Counted from the first letter of the stretch, positions 46,913 through 56,684 are shown. The stretch: DNA of 64,000 nucleotides from Lachnospiraceae bacterium NC2008 (GCA_000687675.1 JHWS01000005.1:243649-307648); one strand, 5' to 3'. Notes: generated from the letters alone by a model not told the origin. Numbers and translations are program-made.

Positions 46913-47554
46913 ATGAAAATCGTTATGTTAGGTGCACCTGGTGCAGGTAAAGGAACACAGGCTAAGATGATAGCTGAGAAATACGGAATTCCACACGTAT
47001 CTACAGGTGATATCTTTAGAGCAAATATTAAGAATGGTACAGATCTTGGTAAAGAAGCTAAGACATATATGGACAAGGGTGAACTTGTTCCTGATGAACT
47101 TACAGTTAGAATTCTTCTTGACAGAGTAGCTCAGGAAGATTGCAAGAACGGATACGTACTTGATGGTTTCCCAAGAACTATTCCTCAGGCTGAGGTTCTT
47201 GATACAGAACTTACAAAGCTTGGTGAGAAGATTGACTACGCTATCAACGTAGAAGTTCCAGATGAGAACATCATCAAGAGAATGTCAGGTAGAAGAGCAT
47301 GTCTTTCATGCGGTGCAACATATCACATCGAGCACGTTCCACCAAAGAAGGAAGGAATCTGTGACAAGTGTGGTAGCGAGTTAGTACTTAGAGATGATGA
47401 TAAGGAAGAGACAGTAAAGAACAGACTTAATGTATATCATCAGCAGACACAGCCTCTCATTGACTTCTATAATAATAAGAAGGTTCTTAAAGAGGTTGAT
47501 GGTACTGTAGATATGAAAGATGTATTCAAGGCTATTACAGATATTCTTGGATAA
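46913..47554 (+). CDS. adk: Adenylate kinase (zinc-type lid)
   Basis: A 213-residue cytosolic enzyme (ATP + AMP to 2 ADP). P-loop GAPGAGKGTQ, AMP-binding DGFPRT, and a LID with CLSCGATYH...CDKCG, four cysteines for zinc, typical of Gram-positive Adk. RBS ggagga. Confidence 0.98.
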   Translation: MKIVMLGAPGAGKGTQAKMIAEKYGIPHVSTGDIFRANIKNGTDLGKEAKTYMDKGELVPDELTVRILLDRVAQEDCKNGYVLDGFPRTIPQAEVLDTELTKLGEKIDYAINVEVPDENIIKRMSGRRACLSCGATYHIEHVPPKKEGICDKCGSELVLRDDDKEETVKNRLNVYHQQTQPLIDFYNNKKVLKEVDGTVDMKDVFKAITDILG

Positions 47555-47572
47555 TCTAAGGAGATGTTATAA

Positions 47573-48325
47573 GTGGCTATATTAATTAAATCTGAAAGAG
47601 AAGTAGATCTTATTCGAAAGTCATGTAAGTTACTTGCTAAAGTTCATAAAGAACTTGGCCAGTATATAAGACCAGGAATATCAACTAAGGATGTTGATAC
47701 ATTCGGTGAAAAGCTTATTAGAGATTTAGGATGTATACCAAATTTCAAAAATTATAATGGCTTTCCTGCAGCAATCTGTGTATCAGTTAATGAAGAGGTT
47801 GTACATGGTATACCTCACAGAGAGCATATCTTACAAGAAGGAGATATAGTAAGTCTTGATGCAGGACTTATATATAAAGGATATCATTCAGATGCAGCCA
47901 GAACTTATCCAGTAGGTAAGGTTTCAGATGATCTTCTCAAACTTATTGAAAGAACAGAGCAGAGTTTCTGGGAAGGAATCAAGCATGCGAAAGCAGGAAA
48001 TCATCTTTTTGAGATTTCCAATGCAATCGATGATTATATATCACAGTTTGGATACGGAATCGTAAGAGAATTAGTTGGACATGGTGTTGGTTGTCAGCTT
48101 CATGAAGATCCACAGATTCCAAACTTCAGACAGACAAGAAGAGGTCCTAAGCTTCAGAAGAATATGACTCTTGCAGTTGAGCCTATGATTAACTTAGGAA
48201 GAGCAGACGTTGAGTGGCTTGATGATGACTGGACAGTAGTTGCTGAAGATGGACTTCCATCAGCACATTATGAGAATACAATTCTTATAACTGATTCAGA
48301 ACCAGAAGTATTAACTATAGAATAA
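47573..48325 (+). CDS. map: Methionine aminopeptidase type I (GTG start)
   Basis: A 250-residue cytosolic peptidase removing N-terminal Met. Metal ligands lie in [18 protein letters not shown] (two Asp), [15 protein letters not shown] (His), AVEPMI (Glu) and [10 protein letters not shown] (Glu). It starts with GTG, aaggagat upstream. There is no N-terminal SEC-C zinc motif. It is 18 bases after adk. Confidence 0.97.
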   Translation: MAILIKSEREVDLIRKSCKLLAKVHKELGQYIRPGISTKDVDTFGEKLIRDLGCIPNFKNYNGFPAAICVSVNEEVVHGIPHREHILQEGDIVSLDAGLIYKGYHSDAARTYPVGKVSDDLLKLIERTEQSFWEGIKHAKAGNHLFEISNAIDDYISQFGYGIVRELVGHGVGCQLHEDPQIPNFRQTRRGPKLQKNMTLAVEPMINLGRADVEWLDDDWTVVAEDGLPSAHYENTILITDSEPEVLTIE

Positions 48326-48369
48326 GTATTAATAAATTAGCTAATAACATTTATAAATGGAGGAAACGC

Positions 48370-48588
48370 ATGTCGAAAGCAGACGTAATCGAAATTGAAG
48401 GAACTGTTACTGAAAAACTTCCAAACACAATGTTCAGAGTTGAACTTGAGAATGGACACGAAGTACTTGCTCACATAAGTGGTAAGCTCAGACAGAACTT
48501 TATTAAGATTCTTCCTGGTGACAAGGTTACACTTGAGTTATCACCATACGATTTATCAAAGGGAAGAATCATCTGGAGAGATAAGTAA
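48370..48588 (+). CDS. infA: Translation initiation factor IF-1
   Basis: A 72-residue OB-fold factor binding the 30S A site: [22 protein letters not shown] and [20 protein letters not shown]. Standard length. RBS ggagga. Confidence 0.98.
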   Translation: MSKADVIEIEGTVTEKLPNTMFRVELENGHEVLAHISGKLRQNFIKILPGDKVTLELSPYDLSKGRIIWRDK

Positions 48589-48627
48589 TATACACATGAT
48601 TGCTTTAACTTAATGCAAAAATATTCC

Positions 48628-48656
48628 TTGCATTAAAAAAAGTGGCGTGATATAAT
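48628..48656 (+). promoter_or_regulatory. Probable sigma-A promoter of the rpmJ-rpsM (alpha) unit
   Basis: TTGCAT (48628-48633), a 17-base spacer and a perfect TATAAT (48651-48656), 34 bases before rpmJ. The -35 matches that of the S10 promoter. Confidence 0.82.
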
Positions 48657-48689
48657 CTAAAACGGACTTTTTTGAAAGGAGGGTTTAAC

Positions 48690-48803
48690 ATGAAGGTTAG
48701 ATCATCAGTAAAACCTATTTGCGAAAAGTGCAAAGTCATCAAAAGAAAAGGGAAGATCATGATTATTTGTGAGAATCCTAAGCATAAGCAGAGACAGGGA
48801 TAA
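48690..48803 (+). CDS. rpmJ: 50S ribosomal protein L36
   Basis: A 37-residue zinc-binding protein, the smallest in the 50S subunit. The zinc ligands are C11, C14, C27 and H32 ([11 protein letters not shown] and [11 protein letters not shown]), so this is the zinc-binding form. The ATG at 48690 follows aaggagg. It sits in the usual place between infA and rpsM. Confidence 0.97.
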   Translation: MKVRSSVKPICEKCKVIKRKGKIMIICENPKHKQRQG

Positions 48804-49073
48804 TTATTCCTATTAGCTTATGAACATGGTAAGCGGCTGTGACGCATAGTTTATCCGTCAATAAACTGCGTCGTTTAATCGATAAATGTGAGGTGGAATC
48901 GGTGCCACCGGGCATTTGCGATTGATACCGTTTCTTTTGTATTTTGCTTTTGCAGAAACGGACAAAGTCGGGATACACCCGGCCGGGTTGCAAGGTGCGA
49001 CCCCAATCAATTAGTAACTGTTAATCGTACATATTATATATGTACAAACACCATTTAAACGGAGGAAAAAAAC
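48804..49073 (+). promoter_or_regulatory. Structured leader of the alpha operon (rpmJ-rpsM spacer)
   Basis: A 270-base gap without a convincing ORF. A long imperfect hairpin gacgca-agtttat (about 48840-48854) / ataaactgcgtc (about 48865-48876) is followed by a helix aaatg/cattt that encloses a ggtgg/ccacc hairpin (about 48886-48916), and a GC-rich region containing acaccc, ccgggt and gaccc. rpsM has ggagga before its ATG. The operon encodes S4, and alpha operons of other bacteria carry an S4-binding leader here; similarity of position only. Confidence 0.6.
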
Positions 49074-49442
49074 ATGGCTCGTATTTCAGGTGTAGATTTA
49101 CCTAGAGACAAACGTGTCGAGATTGGACTTACATATATCTACGGTATTGGTAGAGTAAGTGCAACAAAGATTTTAGCAGCAGCTAAAGTTAATCCAGATA
49201 CTCGTTGTAGAGATTTAACAGACGACGAAGTTAAGGAAATCAGTGCAGTAATCGATAAGGAATTCACAGTAGAAGGTGATCTTAGAAGAGAAATCGCACT
49301 TAACATTAAGAGATTACAGGAGATTGGATGCTATCGTGGTATCCGTCATAGAAAAGGTCTTCCAGTTCGTGGTCAGAAAACAAAGACTAATGCTAGAACA
49401 CGTAAGGGACCTAAGAAGACTGTAGCTGGTAAGAAGAAGTAA
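49074..49442 (+). CDS. rpsM: 30S ribosomal protein S13
   Basis: A 122-residue protein of the 30S head contacting tRNA and the 50S subunit: [25 protein letters not shown] and [23 protein letters not shown]. It opens rpsM-rpsK-rpsD-rpoA-rplQ. Confidence 0.98.
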   Translation: MARISGVDLPRDKRVEIGLTYIYGIGRVSATKILAAAKVNPDTRCRDLTDDEVKEISAVIDKEFTVEGDLRREIALNIKRLQEIGCYRGIRHRKGLPVRGQKTKTNARTRKGPKKTVAGKKK

Positions 49443-49501
49443 TTCTTGCCATAAGTAGTTTATAGAATTTTTATTTATTTAGAAAGTAGGTTAGTTTTAT
49501 T

Positions 49502-49906
49502 ATGGCAGCAGCAAAGAAAGTATCAACAAAGAAAGTAACTAAGAAGCGTGTCAAGAAAAACGTTGAACATGGTCAGGCTCATATTCAGTCATCTTTCAAT
49601 AATACTATCGTAACTTTGACAGATGCTGAAGGTAATGCTCTTTCTTGGGCATCAGCAGGCGGACTTGGATTTAGAGGTTCAAAGAAATCTACTCCTTATG
49701 CAGCACAGATGGCAGCTGAAACAGCAACTAAAGCAGCTCTCATTCATGGCCTTAAGACAGTAGACGTATTCGTTAAGGGACCAGGCTCAGGACGTGAAGC
49801 AGCAATCCGTGCATTACAGGCTAACGGCCTTGAAGTTGTAACTATCAAGGATGTTACACCAGTTCCACACAATGGTTGTCGTCCACCTAAGAGACGTCGT
49901 GTCTAA
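49502..49906 (+). CDS. rpsK: 30S ribosomal protein S11
   Basis: A 134-residue protein of the platform: [16 protein letters not shown] and [12 protein letters not shown] at the end. The N-terminus is Lys-rich ([15 protein letters not shown]). RBS is weak (gtagg). Confidence 0.97.
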   Translation: MAAAKKVSTKKVTKKRVKKNVEHGQAHIQSSFNNTIVTLTDAEGNALSWASAGGLGFRGSKKSTPYAAQMAAETATKAALIHGLKTVDVFVKGPGSGREAAIRALQANGLEVVTIKDVTPVPHNGCRPPKRRRV

Positions 49907-49928
49907 TTATAATTGGAGGTAGAAAAGA

Positions 49929-50603
49929 ATGGCAGTTAATAGAGTACCTGTTCTTAAAAGATGTAGAGCACTTGGCATCGATCCTTCTTACCTTGGTATT
50001 GAGAAATATACTCATACAAGCGAGTGGAAGAAAGAGGTTGATGGTCAGAAGAAGAATATCAACAAGAGACTTGACAGACATGTTAATGAGTCTATAAGAA
50101 ATCTTAGAAACCCTAACAAGAAGGTTAGTGAATATGGTCTTCAGCTTAGAGAAAAGCAGAAAGCTAAATTCATCTACGGCGTATTAGAGAAGCCTTTCCG
50201 TAACTATTACAAGAAGGCAGACCGTATGCCAGGTATGACAGGTTCAAACCTTATCATCCTTCTTGAGAGCCGTCTTGACAGCATAATCTTCAGAATGGGA
50301 TTTGCTAGAACAAGAAAGGAAGCTAGACAGGTTGTAGATCACAAGCATGTACTTGTTAATGGTAAGAAGGTTAATGTTCCTTCATATCAGTGCAAGGCTG
50401 GCGATGTTATCGAAATCGTAGATAACTCAAAGAGCATGCAGAGATTTAAGGATATCATCGAAGTAACAGAAGGAAGAATCGTTCCAGAATGGTTAGACGT
50501 AGATTACGAAGCTAAGAAGGGAACAATTAAGGAGCTTCCTACAAGAGACGCAATAGATATTCCAGTTAACGAGGTGCTTATCGTCGAGTTATATTCTAAG
50601 TAA
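49929..50603 (+). CDS. rpsD: 30S ribosomal protein S4, with an N-terminal insertion
   Basis: A 224-residue protein, longer than the approximately 200-residue Lachnospiraceae S4 I know. It begins [22 protein letters not shown], a zinc-free type, then has about 25 extra charged residues (about 26-55, [18 protein letters not shown]) before the standard [16 protein letters not shown]. The S4 RNA-binding domain ([29 protein letters not shown]) is complete. It nucleates 30S assembly and represses the alpha operon in other bacteria. Confidence 0.96.
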   Translation: MAVNRVPVLKRCRALGIDPSYLGIEKYTHTSEWKKEVDGQKKNINKRLDRHVNESIRNLRNPNKKVSEYGLQLREKQKAKFIYGVLEKPFRNYYKKADRMPGMTGSNLIILLESRLDSIIFRMGFARTRKEARQVVDHKHVLVNGKKVNVPSYQCKAGDVIEIVDNSKSMQRFKDIIEVTEGRIVPEWLDVDYEAKKGTIKELPTRDAIDIPVNEVLIVELYSK

Positions 50604-50659
50604 TTCGTGGTTAGTAGATATATCATTTATTTCCGTATATGGAAGAAGGAGGATGTTAA

Positions 50660-51628
50660 ATGTTAGCATTTGATTTTGATAGCCCTAATATCGAAGTTAC
50701 AGAGATCTCAGAGGATAAGAAATATGGTAGATTCGTTATCGAACCATTAGAGAGAGGCTATGGTATTACTCTTGGTAACTCACTTAGAAGAATAATGCTT
50801 GCTTCACTTCCTGGTGTAGCAGTTAGCCAGGTTAAGATTGATGGTGCGTTACATGAATTTGCTTCACTTCCAGGTGTTAAAGAAGATGTTACTGAGATAA
50901 TCATGAACATCAAATCTTTAGCAATTAAGGATGACAGCGACAATGACGAACCAAAGAAGGCTCACATCGAGTTCGAAGGTTCAGGCGTTGTTAAGGCATC
51001 TGACATCAGATTTGAAGATGCAGATGTATATGTAATCAATCAGGATCAGACAATCGCAACACTTAGCGGTGGCAAGGATTGTAGCCTTAACATGGATCTT
51101 GTAGTTACAAGAGGCCGTGGATATGTAAGCGCTGATAAGAATAAGAAGGATGATTGTCCAATCGGAAGCATCGCAATTGACTCTATCTACACACCAATCG
51201 AGCGTGTAAATATGACAGTTGAGAATACTCGTGTTGGTCAGATTACTGATTATGACAAGCTTACACTTGATGTATATACAAACGGAACACTTGCTCCAGA
51301 TGAGGCTGTTAGCCTTGCAGCAAAGGTTCTTAGCGAGCATCTTAAATTATTCATCAACCTTTCTGAAAGCGCTGTTAACGCAACAGTTATCAACGATAAG
51401 GAAGATGATGAGAAGAAGACAGTTCTTGAGATGAGCATTGATGAACTTGAATTATCAGTTCGTTCATACAACTGCCTTAAGAGAGCTGGTATCAATACTG
51501 TATCTGAGCTTTCAAGCAAGACACCAGAAGAGATGATGAAGGTTCGTAACCTTGGACGTAAGTCTTTAGACGAAGTTTTATTAAAGCTTAAAGGACTTGG
51601 ACTTGAGCTTAGCCCACAGGAAGATTAA
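50660..51628 (+). CDS. rpoA: RNA polymerase alpha subunit
   Basis: A 322-residue subunit. The N-terminal dimerisation domain has [20 protein letters not shown]; the C-terminal domain has the DNA- and activator-binding [23 protein letters not shown] and [10 protein letters not shown]. Length is normal. It is followed by a 154-base RNA-rich spacer before rplQ. Confidence 0.98.
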   Translation: MLAFDFDSPNIEVTEISEDKKYGRFVIEPLERGYGITLGNSLRRIMLASLPGVAVSQVKIDGALHEFASLPGVKEDVTEIIMNIKSLAIKDDSDNDEPKKAHIEFEGSGVVKASDIRFEDADVYVINQDQTIATLSGGKDCSLNMDLVVTRGRGYVSADKNKKDDCPIGSIAIDSIYTPIERVNMTVENTRVGQITDYDKLTLDVYTNGTLAPDEAVSLAAKVLSEHLKLFINLSESAVNATVINDKEDDEKKTVLEMSIDELELSVRSYNCLKRAGINTVSELSSKTPEEMMKVRNLGRKSLDEVLLKLKGLGLELSPQED

Positions 51629-51662
51629 TTTAAAGTAACTGATGCATATGCATCGTTATGAT

Positions 51663-51760
51663 ATTGCCGCCTGGTAAGACCAAAGCGCACAAGGTGGTAA
51701 TGCTGTATATAGTGGAAGATTATGTTCGGCATGTAAGACCAAAGAGCGAAGCCGGATGTA
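51663..51760 (+). promoter_or_regulatory. Two tandem hairpins with a shared loop motif, between rpoA and rplQ
   Basis: Hairpin 1: attgccgcct (51663-51672) pairs with aggtggtaat (51692-51701), 10 bp with two G-U. Hairpin 2: tatgttcggc (51721-51730) pairs with gccggatgta (51751-51760), 10 bp with three G-U. The loops (19 and 20 bases) share the 12-base motif gtaagaccaaag (51674-51685 and 51733-51744) followed by c/a-g-c. The stem sequences differ, so pairing is conserved while sequence is not. The second ends 22 bases before the rplQ start. Probably a protein- or ligand-binding RNA; class unknown. Confidence 0.7.
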
Positions 51761-51782
51761 CCATGAAAGGAGAAAATTAAAT

Positions 51783-52307
51783 ATGGCAATGTACAGAAAA
51801 CTCGGTAAGACTTCTAGCCAGAGAAAGGCATTACTTAGAAATCAGGTAACTATGCTTCTCGAGAACGGAAGAATTACAACAACAGAAGCAAGAGCAAAAG
51901 AAGTTCAGAAGATCGTTGAACCAATGATCGCACTTGCAGTTAAAGAAAAAGATAACTTTGAAATGGTAAAAGTTACAGCCAAGGTTCCTCTTAAGGACAA
52001 GGATGGCAAGAGAGTAAAGAAAGACGGAAAGACAGTTTTCGATGAAGTTGAAAAGGAAATCAAGAAGGATAACCCTTCAAGACTTCATGCAAGAAGACAG
52101 CTTCTTAAAACTTTATATTCTGTAACAGAAGTACCTACAGCTGCTCCTGGAAAGAAGAAGGCTACAAAGAAGGTTGATCTTAGCAACAAGTTATTTGATG
52201 AGATCGCACCTAAGTATGCATCAAGAAATGGTGGTTATACAAGAATCGTAAAGATTGGCCAGCGTAAAGGTGATGCAGCAATGATGGTTATCATTGAGTT
52301 AGTATAA
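51783..52307 (+). CDS. rplQ: 50S ribosomal protein L17, long form
   Basis: A 174-residue protein, against the 115-130 usual in other phyla. The core [29 protein letters not shown] is standard; extra Lys-rich segments lie at residues about 65-95 and 115-145. The ATG at 51783 follows aaaggag and gives MAMYRKLG. The end [26 protein letters not shown] is as in others. It is followed by a terminator. Confidence 0.95.
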   Translation: MAMYRKLGKTSSQRKALLRNQVTMLLENGRITTTEARAKEVQKIVEPMIALAVKEKDNFEMVKVTAKVPLKDKDGKRVKKDGKTVFDEVEKEIKKDNPSRLHARRQLLKTLYSVTEVPTAAPGKKKATKKVDLSNKLFDEIAPKYASRNGGYTRIVKIGQRKGDAAMMVIIELV

Positions 52308-52313
52308 TTTATT

Positions 52314-52346
52314 TAAAGAGCATTCGTATGAATGCTCTTTATTTTT
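52314..52346 (+). terminator. Rho-independent terminator of the alpha operon
   Basis: A perfect 12-bp stem (taaagagcattc / gaatgctcttta) with loop gtat and five T. The ECF genes start 21 bases on. Confidence 0.92.
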
Positions 52347-52366
52347 AGAAATTACGGTAATAATAT

Positions 52367-53224
52367 ATGTCTTTAATTAAAGCAAGAAATTTAATATATG
52401 AATATATTAGACGTGACGAAGAAGGTAACGTTGAAGGCATAACAAGAGCGGTAGATGATGTAAGTCTTGATGTTAGTCCTGGGCAGTTTATTGCCATACT
52501 AGGACATAACGGATCTGGTAAATCTACCTTGGCAAAGCATTTTAATGCTTTAATTAATCCTGAAGAAGGAACTCTTCTTGTAGATGGTCTGGATGCCAGA
52601 GAAGAGGATAATGTATTTGATGTTAGACAGAGCGTAGGTATGGTATTCCAAAATCCTGACAACCAGATTATAGGACAGGTTGTTGAAGAGGATGTTGGAT
52701 TTGGTCCAGAAAATCTCGGTATAGAACATGACGAGATATGGGAAAGAGTAATATCAAGCCTTAAAGCTGTTAATATGTATGATTTTAAAGACTTTTCTCC
52801 TAATAAGCTTTCTGGTGGTCAGAAGCAAAGGGTGTCTATAGCAGGTATTATGGCTATGCGTCCAAAGTGTATAGTTCTTGACGAGCCAACTGCTATGCTT
52901 GATCCTATAGGAAGAAAAGACGTATTAGATGCTATATCAGAGCTAAATAAAAAGAATAACATATCTATCATATTAATAACCCATAACATGGAAGAGGCAG
53001 TTCTTGCAGATAAGATATTTGTTATGAACAAGGGAAAGATAGAGATGTCGGGTAGCCCAAGAGAAATATTCTCACAGGTTGATAAGCTTAGAAAGCTTAG
53101 ACTTGATGTTCCACCTGCAACTATCATAGCCCATATGCTTAGGGAGAAAGGAGTAAATATTCCTGAAGATATATTAACAAGGGAAGAACTTGTTGAAGCC
53201 CTGACTAAGCTTAATAATAGATAA
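52367..53224 (+). CDS. ecfA1: Energy-coupling factor transporter ATPase 1
   Basis: A 285-residue ABC ATPase of the shared vitamin/metal uptake module. Walker A GHNGSGKST, Q-loop FQNPDNQI, signature LSGGQKQRV, Walker B CIVLDEPTAML, switch His in THNME. It pairs with the next gene's ATPase and EcfT. Gene order ecfA1-ecfA2-ecfT-truA after rplQ is usual in Bacillota. Confidence 0.97.
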   Translation: MSLIKARNLIYEYIRRDEEGNVEGITRAVDDVSLDVSPGQFIAILGHNGSGKSTLAKHFNALINPEEGTLLVDGLDAREEDNVFDVRQSVGMVFQNPDNQIIGQVVEEDVGFGPENLGIEHDEIWERVISSLKAVNMYDFKDFSPNKLSGGQKQRVSIAGIMAMRPKCIVLDEPTAMLDPIGRKDVLDAISELNKKNNISIILITHNMEEAVLADKIFVMNKGKIEMSGSPREIFSQVDKLRKLRLDVPPATIIAHMLREKGVNIPEDILTREELVEALTKLNNR

Positions 53225-53226
53225 TT

Positions 53227-54075
53227 ATGAAGATTATAATTGATCATTTAACACATAAATATGAAAAAGGTACATCTCATGAAGTAGTTGCTTTTGAGGA
53301 TGTTAATATAGTAATAGAAGAAGGACAGTTTGTGTGCCTTATAGGACATACTGGCTGCGGTAAATCTACCCTTATTCAGCATCTTAATGGTATTCTTAAA
53401 CCTGATAGTGGAACTATCTACTATAATGGAGAGGATATATTTGAAAAGGGGTATGATTTAAGAAGTCTTAGACAGAAGGTAGGACTGGTATTTCAGTATC
53501 CAGAACATCAGCTTTTTGGAGAGACATGCTTTAGCGATGTTTGTTATGGCCCACTTAATATGGGACTTAGCAAGAAAGAAGCTGAACTAAGAAGCTATGA
53601 AGTGATGAAGCTTGTTGGTATTGATGATGAGATATTCTATCAGTCTCCATTTAACCTGTCTGGAGGCCAAAAGAGGAAGGTTGCTATAGCTGGTATTCTT
53701 GCTATGAGACCTGAGGTACTTATATTAGATGAACCAACAGCAGGACTTGACCCTCTGGGACAGAAGGAAATATTTAATCTTATAAAGAAAATTCAGAAAG
53801 AGACCAATCTTACTATTATTCTTGTTTCTCATAGTATGGAAGATGTTGCTAATTATGCAGACAAGATAGTAGTTATGAATCATGGTCATGTATTATATAA
53901 TGACGAGCCAAAGAAAGTTTTTGCTCATTATGATGAACTTGAGAAAATAGGACTTAAGGCGCCATTTGCATCTTATCTAATGGCAGACTTAAGTAAAAAG
54001 GGATTTGACGTAGATACTAATATAACAACTAACGAAGAGGCTGTTAGTGAGATTTTACATGCACTAGGTAGATAA
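53227..54075 (+). CDS. ecfA2: Energy-coupling factor transporter ATPase 2
   Basis: A 282-residue partner ATPase: Walker A GHTGCGKST, Q-loop FQYPEHQLFGE (the EcfA2 type), signature LSGGQKRKV, Walker B LILDEPTAGLD, HSME. It begins 3 bases after ecfA1. Confidence 0.97.
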   Translation: MKIIIDHLTHKYEKGTSHEVVAFEDVNIVIEEGQFVCLIGHTGCGKSTLIQHLNGILKPDSGTIYYNGEDIFEKGYDLRSLRQKVGLVFQYPEHQLFGETCFSDVCYGPLNMGLSKKEAELRSYEVMKLVGIDDEIFYQSPFNLSGGQKRKVAIAGILAMRPEVLILDEPTAGLDPLGQKEIFNLIKKIQKETNLTIILVSHSMEDVANYADKIVVMNHGHVLYNDEPKKVFAHYDELEKIGLKAPFASYLMADLSKKGFDVDTNITTNEEAVSEILHALGR

Positions 54076-54079
54076 GAAG

Positions 54080-54937
54080 TTGATTAGAGATATTACCCTG
54101 GGGCAATATTACTTCGCGGATTCAACTATTCACAGGATGGATCCAAGAACCAAGATAATAGGAACTTTTGTATATATTGCTTCACTATTTATTTGTAAAA
54201 ACATATATGTATATGCTATAGCATTTGCCTTTCTTATGCTGTGTATATTTCTTTGCAAGGTACCTATAAAGTATATTTGCAGAGGTATGAAGGCTATAAC
54301 CTATATCCTGATTATCACCATGATATTCAACATGTTCTTCACAAGAGGGGAGACGGTATTATGGCGATGGAAGGCTTTAGTTATTACACTTGAAGGTATA
54401 AGGAATGCGGCATTTATGGCTAGCAGACTTATTATGCTGGTTGTAGGATGTTCTATTATGACATTTACCACTATGCCAAGTAACTTAACTGACGGCCTGG
54501 AAAGTGTTATGCATCCCCTTAAGTACATTAAGGTGCCTGTTCATGAGATAGCCATGATGATGAGCATAGCTCTTAGATTTATACCTATCTTAATGGAAGA
54601 AACTGATAAGATTATGAAGGCGCAGCTTGCCAGAGGCGCTGACTTTGAAAATGGAAGTATAGTTAAAAGGGTGAAGAATTATATCCCCGTTTTAGTACCT
54701 TTATTTGTAGCTTCATTTAGAAGGGCCAATGAACTGACACTGGCTATGGAGTCAAGATGTTACAGAGGCGGTGAAAATAGAACAAGGATGAAACCACTTA
54801 AATATCATAAGCGGGACGCAGCTGCCTATATTACGATGTTTGCCTACCTTGGTATAATAATCTTCCTTGCTATATATCTTTCGCCAAAGGATAGTACAGA
54901 TGCTGCAGCGCTTGCTGGAAGTATCAACATGCAGTAA
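54080..54937 (+). CDS. ecfT: Energy-coupling factor transporter transmembrane protein EcfT (TTG start)
   Basis: A 285-residue membrane protein coupling the ATPases to S-components. It has about six hydrophobic segments and the coupling helices with ARGADF and ESRCYRGG. The TTG start at 54080 gives IRDITLGQYYFADS, the usual N-terminus; no better ATG lies near. The S-component partner is encoded elsewhere. Confidence 0.95.
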   Translation: MIRDITLGQYYFADSTIHRMDPRTKIIGTFVYIASLFICKNIYVYAIAFAFLMLCIFLCKVPIKYICRGMKAITYILIITMIFNMFFTRGETVLWRWKALVITLEGIRNAAFMASRLIMLVVGCSIMTFTTMPSNLTDGLESVMHPLKYIKVPVHEIAMMMSIALRFIPILMEETDKIMKAQLARGADFENGSIVKRVKNYIPVLVPLFVASFRRANELTLAMESRCYRGGENRTRMKPLKYHKRDAAAYITMFAYLGIIIFLAIYLSPKDSTDAAALAGSINMQ

Positions 54938-54942
54938 TTAGT

Positions 54943-55734
54943 ATGAATAATGTTAACGATGAAACAAAGGTTAATATGGAAAATGCTAGAGAAGGCCTAA
55001 AACGTATTATGCTTGTTGTTGCTTATGATGGAACTAACTATCATGGCTGGCAGCTTCAGCCTGAGGCAATAACAGTTGAAAAGGTTTTAAATGACACTCT
55101 TAGTAATCTTCTTGGGGAAGAAATAGCAGTTATAGGTGCCAGCAGAACTGACAGTGGAGTTCATGCTCTTGGCAATATAGCTGTGTTTGATACAGTTTCA
55201 AGAATCCCAGGAGAAAAGTACCCATATGTGCTTAATCAGCTTCTTCCAGAGGATATAAGGATACAAAAAAGTAAAGAAGTTGATCTTTCTTTCCATCCTA
55301 GGAAATGCGACACAAAAAAAACATATGAGTATCGTATACTAAATACGGAATTTGAGATTCCTACTATGAGATATAACTACCATCATTGTCATTTTCCACT
55401 TGATGAGGTGGCTATGGATAAGGCTTCAAAGGCTTTGCTTGGAGAACATGATTTCACTTCATATTGCAGTGTGAATGCACAAAGTGAAACAAGAGTAAGA
55501 ACTATAACAGATATAGGCGTGACTAGAACTGGTAACGAGGTTATAATTCGAGTTACAGGCAATGGTTTTCTATATAATATGGTAAGAATCATAGCAGGAT
55601 CACTTATGGAAGTAGGAAGAGGCCATATGAGCATAGAAAGTATTGAAGATGCTCTTAAGGCAAAGAACAGAGAAGCTGCTGGACCTACAGCCCCAGCCAA
55701 GGGACTTACACTTATAGGATATGAATTTTTATGA
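54943..55734 (+). CDS. truA: tRNA pseudouridine synthase A
   Basis: A 263-residue enzyme that modifies U38-U40 of tRNA. The catalytic Asp is in GASRTDSGVHALG; the rest has YEYRIL and FLYNMVRIIAG. An N-terminal extension of about 20 residues precedes RIMLVVAYDGTNYHGWQ; the ATGs at 54976 or 55009 may be the true start. It overlaps the following gene by 4 bases. Confidence 0.95.
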   Translation: MNNVNDETKVNMENAREGLKRIMLVVAYDGTNYHGWQLQPEAITVEKVLNDTLSNLLGEEIAVIGASRTDSGVHALGNIAVFDTVSRIPGEKYPYVLNQLLPEDIRIQKSKEVDLSFHPRKCDTKKTYEYRILNTEFEIPTMRYNYHHCHFPLDEVAMDKASKALLGEHDFTSYCSVNAQSETRVRTITDIGVTRTGNEVIIRVTGNGFLYNMVRIIAGSLMEVGRGHMSIESIEDALKAKNREAAGPTAPAKGLTLIGYEFL

Positions 55735-56078
55735 TAGAAACAAAGAATAAAGAAAAGACAGACCTTAAATCTGTAATGGATGGAAGGCTATCTGTAGTAA
55801 AAGATACTGATACCACACTTACTCCTGAAGAGGAAGAGATGTGGGAAAGAATGAAAAAAGAAAGAGATGCAGATGAAGCATCTAGCAAGAGAAAATTCTG
55901 GATTCTTCTTATTGTTTATATAATCTTAGCAATATTTGTAACAGTATTTATTTCTTATGTAGTATATAGGATGATTCACTGGGATGTACTGGCTAAGGTT
56001 ATAGTACTGAATTCCAAGATGGTTGGAACAGTGGATTACGGAATTATGGATGCAGATATACTATTCAGACATTTCTAA
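55731..56078 (+). CDS. Small membrane protein of unknown function
   Basis: A 115-residue protein: a charged N-terminal 55 residues (EEEEMWERMKKERDADEASS), one strong membrane helix (about 60-85, ILLIVYIILAIFVTVFISYVV) and a short C-terminal part. It overlaps truA, so it is co-translated with it. I do not recognise the family. Confidence 0.75.
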   Translation: MIETKNKEKTDLKSVMDGRLSVVKDTDTTLTPEEEEMWERMKKERDADEASSKRKFWILLIVYIILAIFVTVFISYVVYRMIHWDVLAKVIVLNSKMVGTVDYGIMDADILFRHF

Positions 56079-56098
56079 AATATTGGAAAATAAACCTA

Positions 56099-56127
56099 TT
56101 GACATTAGAATGGCTGAATAATATAAT
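56099..56127 (+). promoter_or_regulatory. Consensus sigma-A promoter of rplM-rpsI
   Basis: A perfect TTGACA (56099-56104), 17-base spacer and TATAAT (56122-56127), 20 bases after the preceding gene. Confidence 0.9.
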
Positions 56128-56133
56128 ATATCA

Positions 56134-56255
56134 CTGTGGCGGCAAATCTGAACTTTCCAGCGGATTTGCACCCGATAATCAAATGCATAAAGATAAGCGC
56201 CCGGACATCGTTTATCAGAGTGCACGAGTTTATGAATTATTATGGAGGAAACAAC
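56134..56255 (+). promoter_or_regulatory. Leader of rplM-rpsI (possible L13-type leader)
   Basis: About 120 bases from the predicted start (near 56134) to the ATG, with RBS tggagga. Pairings such as gcaaatc (56143-56149) with gatttgc (56163-56169), and gataa/ttatc around the cgcccgg region (about 56192-56215) suggest two hairpins. Bacillota L13 leaders are known to control this operon; I cannot confirm that this is one. Confidence 0.5.
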
Positions 56256-56684
56256 ATGAAGACATTTATGGCTAGTCCTTCAACTATCGAAAGAAAATGG
56301 TACGTAGTTGATGCGACAGGATATACACTTGGTAGACTTGCAACAGAAGTAGCCAACATATTAAGAGGCAAGAACAAGCCTACATACACACCTCACATTG
56401 ATACAGGTGATAACGTTATTATCGTTAACGCTAAGAATATCAAGGTTACAGGTAAGAAGCTTGATCAGAAGATGTACTATCATCACTCAGGTTATGTAGG
56501 AGGCCTTAAAGAGGCAACTCTTAGAGAGATGATGGATAAGAATCCTGTATTTGTTATTGAGCATGCAGTAAGAGGAATGCTTCCAAAGGGACCTTTAGGA
56601 AGAGAAATGTTTACAAAGCTTCACGTATACGCTGATGCAGAGCACAATCACGCTGCACAGAAACCTGAAGAATTAAAGTTCTAA
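56256..56684 (+). CDS. rplM: 50S ribosomal protein L13
   Basis: A 142-residue protein needed early in 50S assembly: [27 protein letters not shown] and [21 protein letters not shown] chose the ATG at 56256, since the longer reading would run through the leader. It is followed 25 bases later by rpsI, as usual. Confidence 0.97.
   Translation: MKTFMASPSTIERKWYVVDATGYTLGRLATEVANILRGKNKPTYTPHIDTGDNVIIVNAKNIKVTGKKLDQKMYYHHSGYVGGLKEATLREMMDKNPVFVIEHAVRGMLPKGPLGREMFTKLHVYADAEHNHAAQKPEELKF

Noticed and set aside
56136..56255. A 40-residue extension of L13
   Set aside because: The frame is open but lies in the 5' leader behind a consensus promoter; L13 starts at 56256 behind tggagga.
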